Of a stretch of 64,000 nt of DNA, positions 40,113-49,399 are shown piece after piece. Source of the DNA: Bog-159 sp049516155 (GTDB taxonomy: Bacteria > Acidobacteriota > Terriglobia > Bryobacterales > Bryobacteraceae); the NCBI GenBank assembly GCA_049516155.1, contig JBEKTJ010000027.1, positions 1 through 64,000 on the forward strand, read 5' to 3'. The notes below the pieces were generated by a model. That model had not been told where the DNA came from. It saw only the letters and a program-made list of their open reading frames with translations, and searched no databases. A program made the position numbers and the translations under genes. Numbering within the stretch: the first letter of the stretch is position 1; every line of letters begins with the position of its first letter.

Positions 40113-40550
40113 CTACAAGTGAGTGATTGTCAGATCGCCCCACTTATCGCGCAAGTACTCCAGCACCAGCCGGCGATGGCAATGCTCGGCGGTGGGCTCG
40201 CTGCACAAGAGCACGGTGGGGACGGAGAACAAGCCGCGGTCGAGCGTTTCCTCGATCTTTCTGTCTGCCATTAACGCCAGGAACTTCATTTCATAGTCCA
40301 GCCACGGCCCCTTGTTCTTCTTGTATTCGTCCAGCATCCCTTGCGTGGGCGCCAGGAGAGGTTCGTGCCGGTAATCCGCGCCGCAGATCTCCTTCAGGAA
40401 GAATTGCAGGTCTTCCCGCTTGGTGAATCCGGCCAGTTGCGACACGTTGTTGAGCCGCACGTCGAGCAAGCGCCGGATGCCCCCGCGTTTCAGAAGAGTG
40501 AAGAACTGCTCTGCCGTTTTTTTTGTGAAACCGATGGAACTGACTTCCAT
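40113..40550 (-). CDS. DUF488 family protein (second copy)
   Basis: A 145-residue protein. IGFTKKTAEQFFTLL and LLDVRLNN open the DUF488 core, which ends with VPTVLLCSEPTAEHCHRRLV, the family's CHR motif. ATG at 40550; a longer frame into the upstream gene is rejected. Function unknown. Gap to the upstream DUF488 gene is 29 bp and to the broken dual-OB gene 9 bp, so they form one operon. It is not identical to the upstream copy. Confidence 0.85.
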   Translation of the reverse strand: MEVSSIGFTKKTAEQFFTLLKRGGIRRLLDVRLNNVSQLAGFTKREDLQFFLKEICGADYRHEPLLAPTQGMLDEYKKNKGPWLDYEMKFLALMADRKIEETLDRGLFSVPTVLLCSEPTAEHCHRRLVLEYLRDKWGDLTITHL

Positions 40551-40579
40551 GGCGCATCCGTTTCGTCGAACAAACTGAG

Positions 40580-41116
40580 CTAGTCGCTCTGCGGCTCGGC
40601 GGCGGCCAGTTCCGCCTCGGTCTGCAGGCGGCCGTCGCCGCGAATGTGCTCCAGCGCTACGCCGCGCTCGCCGAGCACACGGCCCACCAGCAGCCGGCGA
40701 TGGCACCCGCGGGGATCCTCCTCCGCGCACAGCGCCGCCACCACGTACTGCCGCAAGCCTTCCTCCAAACGGGCCACGCCGTTCCGGAAATTGGGTGACT
40801 CGACGACTCTGTCATACAGCACATGGCCGGCGGCATCGTAGTAGGCCTCGCCGCGCGGCCGTCCGCCCAACTCGCTGCCGAGGTAGACGTATTGGTATCC
40901 CGCCGCCCGCAGACCCTCCAAGAGGGACTCGCGGTCGAACTGCGTGGTGTATTTGGAATACGGGCTGGAGCGCACGTCGGCCACCACTTGGACCGCATGC
41001 AGCGCCAGCAATTCCAAGAAATGTTCGAGGGAATGGTTGGAGTGGCCGATTGTCAGGAGGCGGCGCCTGGCTTGGGCCTGCCGTTCGGTGGGCAACACCA
41101 CACCATCATACGACAT
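40580..41116 (-). CDS. DUF488 family protein (first copy)
   Basis: A 178-residue protein with the full DUF488 pattern: LLTIGHSNHSLEHFLELL, VVADVRSSPYSKYTTQFD, YLGSELGGRPRG and ALCAEEDPRGCHRRLL. ATG at 41116 is preferred; in-frame codons up to 41188 lack support. DUF488 proteins are small nucleic-acid or stress-linked proteins of unknown activity. It starts the three-gene operon and is divergent from the sedolisin promoter. Confidence 0.87.
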   Translation of the reverse strand: MSYDGVVLPTERQAQARRRLLTIGHSNHSLEHFLELLALHAVQVVADVRSSPYSKYTTQFDRESLLEGLRAAGYQYVYLGSELGGRPRGEAYYDAAGHVLYDRVVESPNFRNGVARLEEGLRQYVVAALCAEEDPRGCHRRLLVGRVLGERGVALEHIRGDGRLQTEAELAAAEPQSD

Positions 41117-41268
41117 CGAGACGGCTGGTTGCGATGTAGTCACGCCGGTTTCAACGCGACGACACTTCCGAGATCGGCCCCGCTGCAAGTCTCAGAATCG
41201 CGCCAATTCTTCCGTACTGTAAGTACCGGAACCGCAATAAAATCAAAAAAATATTTACTATTTAATGG
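41117..41268. other. Divergent intergenic region, no gene
   Basis: Part of the 316-bp gap between the DUF488 operon (minus) and the sedolisin gene (plus). The right part (about 41235-41270) is AT-rich with A-tracts (AAAATCAAAAAAATA), unlike its GC-rich surroundings, and would act as an UP element for the promoter that follows. No RNA gene or ORF seen. Confidence 0.5.
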
Positions 41269-41296
41269 TTGCGAAACAGACGGACCGATGTATACT
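41269..41296 (+). promoter_or_regulatory. Strong sigma-70-like promoter of the sedolisin operon
   Basis: TTGCGA (41269-41274) and TATACT (41291-41296) are 16 bp apart with an A/T-rich tract just upstream. Transcription should start near 41303, leaving a 5' leader of about 130 nt before the ATG at 41433, with ribosome site AAAGGAGAAA at 41420-41429. It is the best-looking plain promoter in the window. Confidence 0.65.
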
Positions 41297-41432
41297 CAAT
41301 CCAATCGGGATGCCGAATAAAGCAAATTCCGGATAAATCGAGCACTAGCATGCGTCGCGCTCCATTGCAGCAACTGGAATGGCGGGGTAATTTGTAACAA
41401 CGTAGATTCCAATACCGGACAAAGGAGAAATT

Positions 41433-43685
41433 ATGATTCGAAGATTAGGCGCGTCTTGGCTGACAGTCTTCGTGCTTGTATCGGTCGTGAGTTTCGTTTG
41501 CCATGCGCAGCCGGCGCCCCTGTTGACCCATCATGTGCGCGGTGTGACTCTCAATGGGCAGGCGCGGTCCGCCGGACGTCTTCCCTCGGAGCAGCGCCTG
41601 CGGCTGGTGGTTGTCCTGCCGCTGCGCAATCAGCCAGACTTAGACCGGTTCTTGAAGGAACTCTACAATCCTGCCAGTCCGTCTTACCGCCAATACCTAA
41701 CGGTGGAAGAGTTCGCCGACGCTTTCGGGCCTACACAGCGGGACTACGACGCGGTCCTTCGTTGGGCGGAAACCAACGGCCTCACCGTAGCTGCCACTTC
41801 CCGCAATCGCATGAACGTGGATGTGACGGGGCCGGTGGCAGCCATCGAGACGGCCTTCCATGTGAACATGGGTCTCTACCAGCACCCCACCGAAAACCGC
41901 ACTTTCTATGCTCCGGACCGCGAGCCCGCGGTGGACCTGCCCTTCCCCCTATGGCACATCGCGGGACTGGACAACTATTCGATCCCGCGGCCTCTTCTGG
42001 TGAAGAATCCGAACGTAACGTCTAATGCCACCACTGGCTCCTGCCCGTCCGCCTCTTTTTGCGGCAGCGACATGCGAGCGGCCTATTACGAGGGAACGGC
42101 TCTCACCGGCAGCGGCCAGTCGGTCGGGCTGTTGGAGTTCGCCGGCACCGATTTGGCCGACCTGGAAACGTACTATGCGAACGCGGGTCAAACCAACAAC
42201 GTTCCTATAACTGTGCTATCCACCGACGGGACCAGCACGAGCTGCGAGGAGCCCGACTGCGACGACACCGAACAGACCATCGACATGACACAGGCGCTGG
42301 GGATGGCGCCGGGCCTGGCCAGTCTGGTGATGTACGTTGGATCGACCGATGCGGCCATCTTTAACGCCATGGCCACGGCCAGTCCGCTGAACGCGCAATT
42401 GAGCTCTTCGTGGCTCTTTGAGCCGGACACGGGCGTTGACGATCCGTACTTTCAGGAGTTCGCCGCGCAGGGTCAGAATCTGTTCCAGGCGGCGGGCGAC
42501 AGCGGTGCGTGGACGTCGTCTTCTTTCGTCTACCCGGCGGACAACATGTACCTCACGTCCGTCGGCGGGACGGACTTGGAAACCAGCGCGGCCGGCGGAC
42601 CCTGGAGTTCGGAAACGGTTTGGGTTGACGGCGGCGGCGGCGTCTCGCCGGACAAGTTTGCAATTCCTTTCTGGCAGACGACCACAGCCAGCGGCTGCTC
42701 CGCGTGCTCCAAGAACTATCGCAACGGCCCGGACGTTGCGGCCAATGCTAATTTCACCTTTTACGTCTGCGCCGATCAGACTACCTGCACAGCTAATTTG
42801 TACGGCGGGACCAGTTTTGCGGCGCCCATGTGGGCCGGCTACCTGGCCCTAGTCAATCAGCAGGCGGCGATGAACAGTATGCCTCCGCTCGGTTTCATCA
42901 ATCCGGCCCTCTACGATATCGGTTTAAGCTCGAGCTATGACGCCGATTTCCACGATATCACCAGCGGCAGTAATGGGTTTTCGGCAACAACGGGCTACGA
43001 TTTGGCGAGTGGCTGGGGCAGCCCGAACGGAAGCGGCCTGATCGATGGGCTGCTCAACACCATAAACATTCCCGGCTTCGGACTTACAGCTTCAGCCACG
43101 ACGGTCGCAGTGGTGCAGGGCGGTTCGGCAACGTCCACGATTACCAGCACAGTGACGAACGGCTTTAGCTCGGGCATTTCCTTGTCTGCCACGGGCCAGC
43201 CCACAGGCGTCACCATAACCTTCAGTCCATCTTCGATTGCCGGGGCGGGAGCTTCCACCATGACCATCGCCGTAGCCGCATCTACGGCAATCGGTACGTA
43301 CAGTATTAAGGTCGCGGGAACCTCCGGCAGTATTACCGAAATCGTTGCCGTTTCCCTGATGGTTTCCAAAATGCCTCCCAACTACGCGATCACCGCATCG
43401 CCCGCGTCGATTAGCGTTGCCAGGGATAGCGCCGGCGCATCCATAATCACTACCACTGTTTCCGGCGGCTTTGACTCGGCCATATCCTTATCGGCGACTG
43501 GCTACCCAATTGGCGTGGCCGTAATATTCAGCCCTGAGACCATACCGGCGCCGGGCTCGGGGAAGTCGATCGTGAAAATCGAAGTGGGTAAGGGAGTCGC
43601 GCTCGGAAACCATACGATCACTATAAACGCCACAGGCGGAGGCCTGCCGCGTACGACTCAGATAACGCTCGACGTCGTGAACTGA
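41433..43685 (+). CDS. Secreted S53 serine peptidase (sedolisin/kumamolisin type)
   Basis: A 750-residue acid-active secreted peptidase. Signal peptide, propeptide (about residues 30-190; LRNQPDLDRFLKELYNPASP), then the catalytic domain with Glu280/Asp284 (DDTEQTIDMT), Asp356 (AAGDSGAW) and Ser461 (YGGTSFAAPMWAG), and the C-terminal calcium loop FHDITSGSNGFSATTGYDLA. About residues 550-750 add two Ig-like repeats (for example ISLSATGQPTGVTITFSPSS and ISLSATGYPIGVAVIFSPE) that probably bind the surface or substrate. Own strong promoter and ribosome site. All catalytic residues are intact. Confidence 0.93.
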   Translation: MIRRLGASWLTVFVLVSVVSFVCHAQPAPLLTHHVRGVTLNGQARSAGRLPSEQRLRLVVVLPLRNQPDLDRFLKELYNPASPSYRQYLTVEEFADAFGPTQRDYDAVLRWAETNGLTVAATSRNRMNVDVTGPVAAIETAFHVNMGLYQHPTENRTFYAPDREPAVDLPFPLWHIAGLDNYSIPRPLLVKNPNVTSNATTGSCPSASFCGSDMRAAYYEGTALTGSGQSVGLLEFAGTDLADLETYYANAGQTNNVPITVLSTDGTSTSCEEPDCDDTEQTIDMTQALGMAPGLASLVMYVGSTDAAIFNAMATASPLNAQLSSSWLFEPDTGVDDPYFQEFAAQGQNLFQAAGDSGAWTSSSFVYPADNMYLTSVGGTDLETSAAGGPWSSETVWVDGGGGVSPDKFAIPFWQTTTASGCSACSKNYRNGPDVAANANFTFYVCADQTTCTANLYGGTSFAAPMWAGYLALVNQQAAMNSMPPLGFINPALYDIGLSSSYDADFHDITSGSNGFSATTGYDLASGWGSPNGSGLIDGLLNTINIPGFGLTASATTVAVVQGGSATSTITSTVTNGFSSGISLSATGQPTGVTITFSPSSIAGAGASTMTIAVAASTAIGTYSIKVAGTSGSITEIVAVSLMVSKMPPNYAITASPASISVARDSAGASIITTTVSGGFDSAISLSATGYPIGVAVIFSPETIPAPGSGKSIVKIEVGKGVALGNHTITINATGGGLPRTTQITLDVVN

Positions 43686-43786
43686 GTAACAGCGAGCTTG
43701 AACCGTTCGAATTGAAAGCTGATTTTCATTCTCTGACCGCGGGATCGGAGACACCCCCTAATCGGGGAATTCACAAGGAGACAAAA

Positions 43787-44653
43787 GTGAGACAAATGTC
43801 AAAAAAAAGTGCGAGAAAAGGATTTTGTTCGATAGCGGCGGCAGTTGTTCTGATTCCTTTCGCCCAACCGGCGGCAGCACAGAACTACAAGGGAACACCT
43901 AAGCCGACGATCCAAGATTATGGACCGCCGGTTGGAAACGTCCAGTATAAGAACACCTCCGAAAAACCCGCTAGCGGGAAATGCGGCAATCCGGCCGGCA
44001 ACTGCCTGTTTTACGGCGGCGACTTTCTCTATGATCCCCTTTACCCTACCAGTCTTCCCAATGGCTTGGCCAACGAAAGTACGGCGTCGGTACCCGGAAT
44101 CCCGTACGGGGCCGCAACCTGGGTTCCGTTCACCGTGCCGGTGGGCGAGGTTTGGGAGGTGATGGGACTCTTCACGAACAATCAGTCGTCTTATGGCGTC
44201 CTCGACCAGGGAACCGAACCCACCTCTGTGGCCTACTGGTCGATCAATGAAGATGTGTTCTCAGGTAACGGTGGAACCGTTCTCGGTTCGGGTACTGCCC
44301 CGGCCACCAGCACAGCGACCGGCCGCTCCTCTTTCGGACTGTACGAATTCACGGTCCAAGTAACAGGACTGAGCCTCACGCTGACGCCTGGTTCATACTG
44401 GATGAGCGTGGTTCCCATATGTACGAATACGGCCGACCCTTACTGTGATGGCGTGTTCTTTTTGTCTGACGTCGAATACATTAACACCACTCCCGCAAAC
44501 GCCTTCGGCCCGGCCGAGCCGGTGGATGCTTCGTTCTTCGACTCTTCTTTCTTCGGCCTGAGCTTCGATCCCGCCGCAGGCACTCTAGGCGCATGCGCCG
44601 GTTTTGGCTGCGACGCGTTCTCGGCGGGCGTGCTTGGAAGAAGAGCGAAGTAA
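43787..44653 (+). CDS. Secreted protein of unknown function
   Basis: A 288-residue exported protein. The GTG at 43787 has AAGGAG at 43775-43780 with a 6-nt gap and so is preferred; ATG at 43796 is the alternative. The signal peptide (FCSIAAAVVLIPFAQPAAAQ) is clear. The mature part is Gly/Ser/Asp-rich with repeated short beta strands (WVPFTVPVGEVWEVMGLFTN), likely a beta-sandwich; no named domain recognised and no C-terminal sorting motif. It is 101 bp after the sedolisin and probably co-transcribed, so it may be its substrate, inhibitor or surface partner. Confidence 0.75.
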   Translation: MRQMSKKSARKGFCSIAAAVVLIPFAQPAAAQNYKGTPKPTIQDYGPPVGNVQYKNTSEKPASGKCGNPAGNCLFYGGDFLYDPLYPTSLPNGLANESTASVPGIPYGAATWVPFTVPVGEVWEVMGLFTNNQSSYGVLDQGTEPTSVAYWSINEDVFSGNGGTVLGSGTAPATSTATGRSSFGLYEFTVQVTGLSLTLTPGSYWMSVVPICTNTADPYCDGVFFLSDVEYINTTPANAFGPAEPVDASFFDSSFFGLSFDPAAGTLGACAGFGCDAFSAGVLGRRAK

Positions 44654-44734
44654 CGTGTCCTTGGAGGGCGGCCCGGCCCCAGCGGCTGCGGCAGAGATTG
44701 GCCGCCCGACAAGAGCATTCTCGTACGCCTGCGA

Positions 44735-44970
44735 AGGCCGCGCACCAGGGGTGCCCGGCGCGGAGGGCTGCGGTGGAATAGGGGAGCGACTGGCGCGGCT
44801 GCGCTTGTCACGGGCACAATCTTCGTCGGAGCTTTTCTGGCCGCCACAGGACCGGCGGATAGCCAATCGACAGAGGCTTTCAGATCCAGCGGGGGACCAC
44901 GGTCGGGTCTGCGGGATACGCGGTCAATGTCTGGCTGTGGTGCGAGGCGTCGATATGCCCAGTGCCGGAC
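44735..44970 (-). pseudogene. Decayed partial copy of the nickel/cobalt exporter gene
   Basis: In minus orientation this stretch matches bases about 50980-51190 of the intact exporter gene. Shared runs include a 17-nt block at 44809-44825 identical to 51051-51067, GCTTTTCTGGCC, and CACGGTCGGGT. Fragments of the same protein can be read in two frames (AARKAPTKIVPV versus VARKAPPKIVPV; TLTAYPADPT), so the copy is frameshifted. Neither start nor membrane part is present. The rest of 44654-45196 shows no gene. Confidence 0.75.
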
Positions 44971-45196
44971 AGCCTCCATTTCGGCGCGGACCCCGAAGCG
45001 GGTGACCGTCGGCTGCCATGAGATGCTGAAAGCGGGAACTGCCAGGTCACTGTCAGCGAGACATGACGGTTTCGGTGGCGCCCGAAGCTCCCATCACAGT
45101 AATCGTGGCGGGCCTTCCGGCCGCGGTACCGCCCAAGAATCGTGGCTTTCGCCGCGATTGGAGGTCGTCCGTCGTATTAGATGCTGCGTCACGGCG

Positions 45197-47116
45197 CTAT
45201 GCGGAGGGCCGTCGCCCGGAGGCCGCTTCGACCTGCGTTGGCTGCAGCACCTGGGAATAGAAATCCTGTTCCGCGACGGCGATGGCGATCGCCAGGAAGC
45301 GGTCCCCGCCGGCTTGGGGCCATTGGAGCACGATGCGGCGCGCTACGAGCGCGCTCAGAAATTCGGCAATCCAGACCGCTGAAACTCCGCGAAAGGCCCT
45401 TGCGAGGTCCGCAAGCCGGCAGGGCATGTCGCAGTACATTAAGATCTCCTTTTCGATTCCCGCAAATCGCAGGAGCTGCAGATCCGCTTGCCGGCGGTCG
45501 GCCACATACAGAGAGCCATCGGTCTCGCAACGCACGAGGCTGAGCGGTTGGTACTCGCTTCGCCATTCGGCGATCGCGCCGAGTAGGTTTTTCACCGCGT
45601 CCCGGAGCTCCGCGTCCCAGTCGAAGTCATGATCGTACGAGAAGTTGTACGCCAGATTCTGGTAATCGAGCGGCTGCCCCGCGAAAATCACTTCATAGAT
45701 CGGGCTCGGGCGCACGTTCCGGATCCCGTAGGATTCGGGATGAAGGAAATAGGGGCTAAAGCGTTGCAAGCATACCGGGACCACGTACCTCGGAGGAAGC
45801 AGGTGTTTCAGAAACGGGACGACGCGGGCCATTTCGCGGTAGTCTTCGGCGCGTTCTCCCGGATTGCCCCACAGGATTCCGTAACGGGCTTGGATGCCGT
45901 TGGACATGCAGTCCCGCAAGACGCGCACTTGATTCAGCCCAGTGCTGCCCTTGTCCATTAGTCGAAGAATGTGGTCGCTGAAGCTCTCGATACCTGGCTG
46001 TATCTCCACGATTCCCGCTCTCCGCAGTGCCGCCACCTGGTCCGTGCGCAGATTGGATTTCACCTCATAGAAGAACTCGAGGCCGTGCTCCGCATGCATG
46101 GCGCTAAAGGCCGGTAAGAGAGTCTCAAAGGCGGCCATGTCGAGAATGTTGTCGGCAGCCATGAATCGCCTGGCGCCGTAGCGTTCGTGCTGCGCGCGTA
46201 CCTCGCCCAACACAGACTCCGGAGGCTTGCGCCGGTAATCGAGGGTGGCGCCATTCAGTCCGCAGAAGGTGCACAAATACTTCTGCCCCCACCAGCAGCC
46301 GCGCGAGGATTCGAACGGCACGCGGATGCCGTCTTCCGGTTCCAGACCCCGCACCTGTTCGAAGAAATCGTCGTAGTTCGGGACTACGGGCGACTCGAAC
46401 ACCGGCGGCTCGGCGCGCCGCTCGGCGATCACGCCGAGAGATGCTACGGTGCGCGTGCGGTTCCGGACAGCGGTTCTCGACAGGACTCCCTGCAGCGTAT
46501 CCAACGCTTCGCCGTGGCGCAGCTTGCGGATGAGCGGAGTCAGCAGACGGTCGGCTTCGCCGCCCACCACCACGTCCAGAAAGGGAAAGCCATCAAACAG
46601 AGCGCGGCCCATGGGGCCTTCGCAGGAGGCGCCTCCAAACACGATGGTTTTGTCCGGGAGGCGCTCGCGAATATTGCGGGCCAAGGCGAGGCTGGCGGTT
46701 AACTGGTGGTAACCGGTAGTGAATCCCACGATGTCGTAGAGGTCCCAGTCCACATTCTCTAGAGCGTTTTGAATCAGCAGCGGAGCATGCTGGCGGGCGA
46801 TCTCGATGAAACCGCGCTGGAGTTCCGCGAACACGGCTTCGTCGCGCGCCCCAAGGAAACAGCCGATATACCGCCGCCACAATTCCTCGGGGGAAACGAA
46901 CGGAAACAGAGCGCATGTGAAACACAGCTCCGCGTCCAGATGCTCACGCAACGCGTTGTAGCGCGGCTCTCCGAGAGCCTTGGCAAAGGCGATGTTCAGG
47001 TAGAGAATTTTGGAGGGAATTCCGTCGCGCTCGCCGATCTGCTTGAGGGTGCTCAGCGCCAGGCTGCCCCAAGACGCCGATGCGAACGGCATGCTGATGT
47101 AGAGCACCTTCTTCAT
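45197..47116 (-). CDS. Cobalamin-type radical SAM RiPP maturase (C-methyltransferase family)
   Basis: A 639-residue protein resembling the RiPP maturation radical SAM C-methyltransferase group. N-terminal B12-binding-like region (LYISMPFASASWGSLALSTL, IVFGGASCEGPMG), then the radical SAM core with Cys274, Cys282 and Cys285 in SSRGCWWGQKYLCTFCGLNG, an unusual C-x7-C-x2-C spacing typical of this group. ATG at 47116 overlaps the stop of the acyltransferase-like gene (ATGA, 47113-47116). Family knowledge predicts methyl transfer to unactivated carbons of a precursor peptide. It ends the cluster. Confidence 0.85.
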   Translation of the reverse strand: MKKVLYISMPFASASWGSLALSTLKQIGERDGIPSKILYLNIAFAKALGEPRYNALREHLDAELCFTCALFPFVSPEELWRRYIGCFLGARDEAVFAELQRGFIEIARQHAPLLIQNALENVDWDLYDIVGFTTGYHQLTASLALARNIRERLPDKTIVFGGASCEGPMGRALFDGFPFLDVVVGGEADRLLTPLIRKLRHGEALDTLQGVLSRTAVRNRTRTVASLGVIAERRAEPPVFESPVVPNYDDFFEQVRGLEPEDGIRVPFESSRGCWWGQKYLCTFCGLNGATLDYRRKPPESVLGEVRAQHERYGARRFMAADNILDMAAFETLLPAFSAMHAEHGLEFFYEVKSNLRTDQVAALRRAGIVEIQPGIESFSDHILRLMDKGSTGLNQVRVLRDCMSNGIQARYGILWGNPGERAEDYREMARVVPFLKHLLPPRYVVPVCLQRFSPYFLHPESYGIRNVRPSPIYEVIFAGQPLDYQNLAYNFSYDHDFDWDAELRDAVKNLLGAIAEWRSEYQPLSLVRCETDGSLYVADRRQADLQLLRFAGIEKEILMYCDMPCRLADLARAFRGVSAVWIAEFLSALVARRIVLQWPQAGGDRFLAIAIAVAEQDFYSQVLQPTQVEAASGRRPSA

Positions 47117-48030
47117 TTGGCCCTCTGGCTGCAGTGCGCGACTAGGGTGGGCAGGAGTTGCCATTGCGCGGGGTTGCGAAGCACCAACTCTTCAAGCATG
47201 CGGGCGATGGCGGCTCCCACCAGGTGTTGGGTCCAGCGCTTGTCGGTCTGGCCGCCAGCGGGCAACTCGACCTCGACTGGCTCGCCGACGTGAATAACGA
47301 CTTCGGCGGCCTCGTGCGCGAGGTAGGCCGGTGTCAGCAGCGTGCCGGGCTGGGAGCAAATGGAGATGAATCCCGAGGACATGGGCCATCGCATGCCGAA
47401 AAACTGCACGTGCTGCGCCAGGTGGCTTTCGTAGGTGAAATCGGGATAGGTAAGGAACACTCCCCCTTGCCGGAGAACGCGCAGGATGGCCCGGGGTTGG
47501 TCCGCCAAGCGCATCGTTTCCAGGCCGAAGACCTTTTGAACCTGAGAATACATTTCGTCGGGCGCCAGCCCTTCTCCGTAGATCACGGCTTCGCGCGGCG
47601 ACAACATCTGGCTCGAGATCCACAGCGCGTCCTCATAGGGAAGCATCATCGGGCTGATGAGGATCGTGGGATGACCCTCGGTCGCGCGGCGATTTTCTTC
47701 GCCGTCCACACGCCAGCGCAGCCCGGCGTCGCTCTCCGACTGGATGCGTCCCGATAGCCAGAGCGCGCGGCGTTTATGGACCCACAACTGATGTTCGATA
47801 TGATCCTGGACAAACTGGCCCATGTCCCGTTCGATGCGCAGGATGGCAGCTGCGGCACGCGCCACGCTGGCGTAGCAATACGAATCCTGGGCGATTATCT
47901 GCGACGCCATCTCCGGGAGGCCGGAATCGGGCGTCAGAGCGAATTGTTGCCGGGCCGATGGCTCGTCGATCAATCCCCGGAACAACTGCTGGCAGTCAAT
48001 CATTGGCGCGTCGGCGGGCATGAGATTCAT
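47113..48030 (-). CDS. LpxL-like acyltransferase homologue in RiPP cluster
   Basis: A 305-residue protein without signal peptide. The C-terminal half reads like lipid A-type (LpxL/HtrB) acyltransferases: LRVLRQGGVFLTYPDF, then VQFFGMRWPMSSGFISICS, LLTPAYLAHEAAEVVIHVGE and RNPAQWQLLPTL. The expected catalytic His before the Glu (H-x4-E) is not seen; the matching place reads SPMMLPYED, so it may be inactive or use another residue. It overlaps the SPASM gene by 35 bp and the C-methyltransferase gene by 4 bp. It could lipidate the peptide or bind a lipid; inference only. Confidence 0.6.
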   Translation of the reverse strand: MNLMPADAPMIDCQQLFRGLIDEPSARQQFALTPDSGLPEMASQIIAQDSYCYASVARAAAAILRIERDMGQFVQDHIEHQLWVHKRRALWLSGRIQSESDAGLRWRVDGEENRRATEGHPTILISPMMLPYEDALWISSQMLSPREAVIYGEGLAPDEMYSQVQKVFGLETMRLADQPRAILRVLRQGGVFLTYPDFTYESHLAQHVQFFGMRWPMSSGFISICSQPGTLLTPAYLAHEAAEVVIHVGEPVEVELPAGGQTDKRWTQHLVGAAIARMLEELVLRNPAQWQLLPTLVAHCSQRAK

Positions 48031-49348
48031 GGCAACTGTTAAAATAGCGGAGCAGGCGCTGGGGCCCGGCCAGATCCATGGAGATGCGGTCGAAGGCGTT
48101 CAGTGAGACCCCGCACTCCAGGTCGTCCACGTCGCCCAAACCAGGAGATCGCGCCAGGCAAGTTCCGCCGCAGACCGCCAGCCAGATACAGGATCCGCAT
48201 TTCCCGTGGGTAATGTCGCGCGAACGGATCCGTTCGGCTGTGGGCGAGTTGCGCGCCGCTTCCAAGGTCGTCGAGCCGAGATGTCCGAGGTGCGCCAGGG
48301 GGCCGTGGGGATCTATGCAGTCGCACGCTTCGATCTGGCCATTAGCGGAGATGGAGACTAAGTCCCTGGCCGCGCCGCATTCCCGCCGCAGACACATGTG
48401 GCGCCCCGGCCCGAGGATGAAGTTGTCGAGATACTTGAGCACGGGCGAAACGGCGTAGCCGTCGAATTCGCCATCGGCCACAGCGTCAAGTAGCTCGTTC
48501 CACGAGGCGATCAACACATCCCGGTCGATATCCACCCGCAGCGCACGGCCGCGGCCGATCGCCTGAAACAACGACCAATCCCAACCCGGAAGACCGTAGG
48601 ATTGAAAAAAGCGAGACAGTTCGAGAAGCTTGCCGTGATTGGCGGAGGTGATGGTCGCCATGGCGCGGCAACTGCGGACAAAGCCAGGAAACCTGCGGTA
48701 AGCGGTCTCGAACCGTTCGAAGGTCCCTTGACCGTTCTTCAGGACGCGCAAGGCGTTGCTATCCGGCGGGCCGTCGAGAGAAAAGCCCCAGTGAATGCCA
48801 GCGGCCTCGGAAGCGCGGACGGTTTCCTCGGTCAACAAGCTCAGATTGGTTTGGCCCTGAAACACGATCTCCTTGCCTAAGAATGCGGCCTCTTGTTTGG
48901 CGGCCGTAACGATCTTTAGTATCCGGTCGAAGACCAGAAACGGTTCGCCGCCATGGAAAATCACCTGTAGGCCGGGATTCGCAATCGCCAGAGCCTGACT
49001 CACGGCGTTCATGGCGGCGCTCAAATCCAGGCGGGCGGCTGACTCGTCGGATTCGTAATCGTAGCAATACGTGCAGCCGTAATTGCAGGCGCTGGTGAGC
49101 TTTAGGATGATAGTATTCAAATCGCCGAGCCGGCGTGGTTCGGCCGTGCCTAGACCGTGTTCCTCTAATTCGCCGATTACTTTGCGCCGCAGGCCGCGCA
49201 ACGGCTCAGGCAGCTGCTGCGGGGAGGTCGCGGCTAACTTCAGGTAATCGCGATGGTCCGAGTTGAGAAACACCGAGCGGCCCGTCAACCGGTCCATTAC
49301 CAATAGACGACCGCCGCGGTCGAGGACGCCGATTCTGGCCGTGTCCAT
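47996..49348 (-). CDS. Radical SAM/SPASM peptide maturase with RRE-like N-terminus
   Basis: A 450-residue protein. Residues 1-70 resemble a PqqD-like RiPP recognition element (VMDRLTGRSVFLNSD, then helical LRGLRRKVIGELEEHGLG). The radical SAM cluster is Cys88, Cys92 and Cys95 in CNYGCTYCYDYES, followed by the SPASM region with CGAARDLVSISANGQIEACDC and CGSCIWLAVCGGTCLA. Such enzymes crosslink or otherwise modify ribosomal peptides. No Shine-Dalgarno at ATG 49348; it lies 51 bp after the candidate precursor and overlaps the next gene. The product is unknown. Confidence 0.88.
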   Translation of the reverse strand: MDTARIGVLDRGGRLLVMDRLTGRSVFLNSDHRDYLKLAATSPQQLPEPLRGLRRKVIGELEEHGLGTAEPRRLGDLNTIILKLTSACNYGCTYCYDYESDESAARLDLSAAMNAVSQALAIANPGLQVIFHGGEPFLVFDRILKIVTAAKQEAAFLGKEIVFQGQTNLSLLTEETVRASEAAGIHWGFSLDGPPDSNALRVLKNGQGTFERFETAYRRFPGFVRSCRAMATITSANHGKLLELSRFFQSYGLPGWDWSLFQAIGRGRALRVDIDRDVLIASWNELLDAVADGEFDGYAVSPVLKYLDNFILGPGRHMCLRRECGAARDLVSISANGQIEACDCIDPHGPLAHLGHLGSTTLEAARNSPTAERIRSRDITHGKCGSCIWLAVCGGTCLARSPGLGDVDDLECGVSLNAFDRISMDLAGPQRLLRYFNSCHESHARRRAND

Positions 49349-49399
49349 TCCAGGGTTCCCGGGTCCGCAGCACTCAGACGCCTTTGTGCCGCTAAACGG

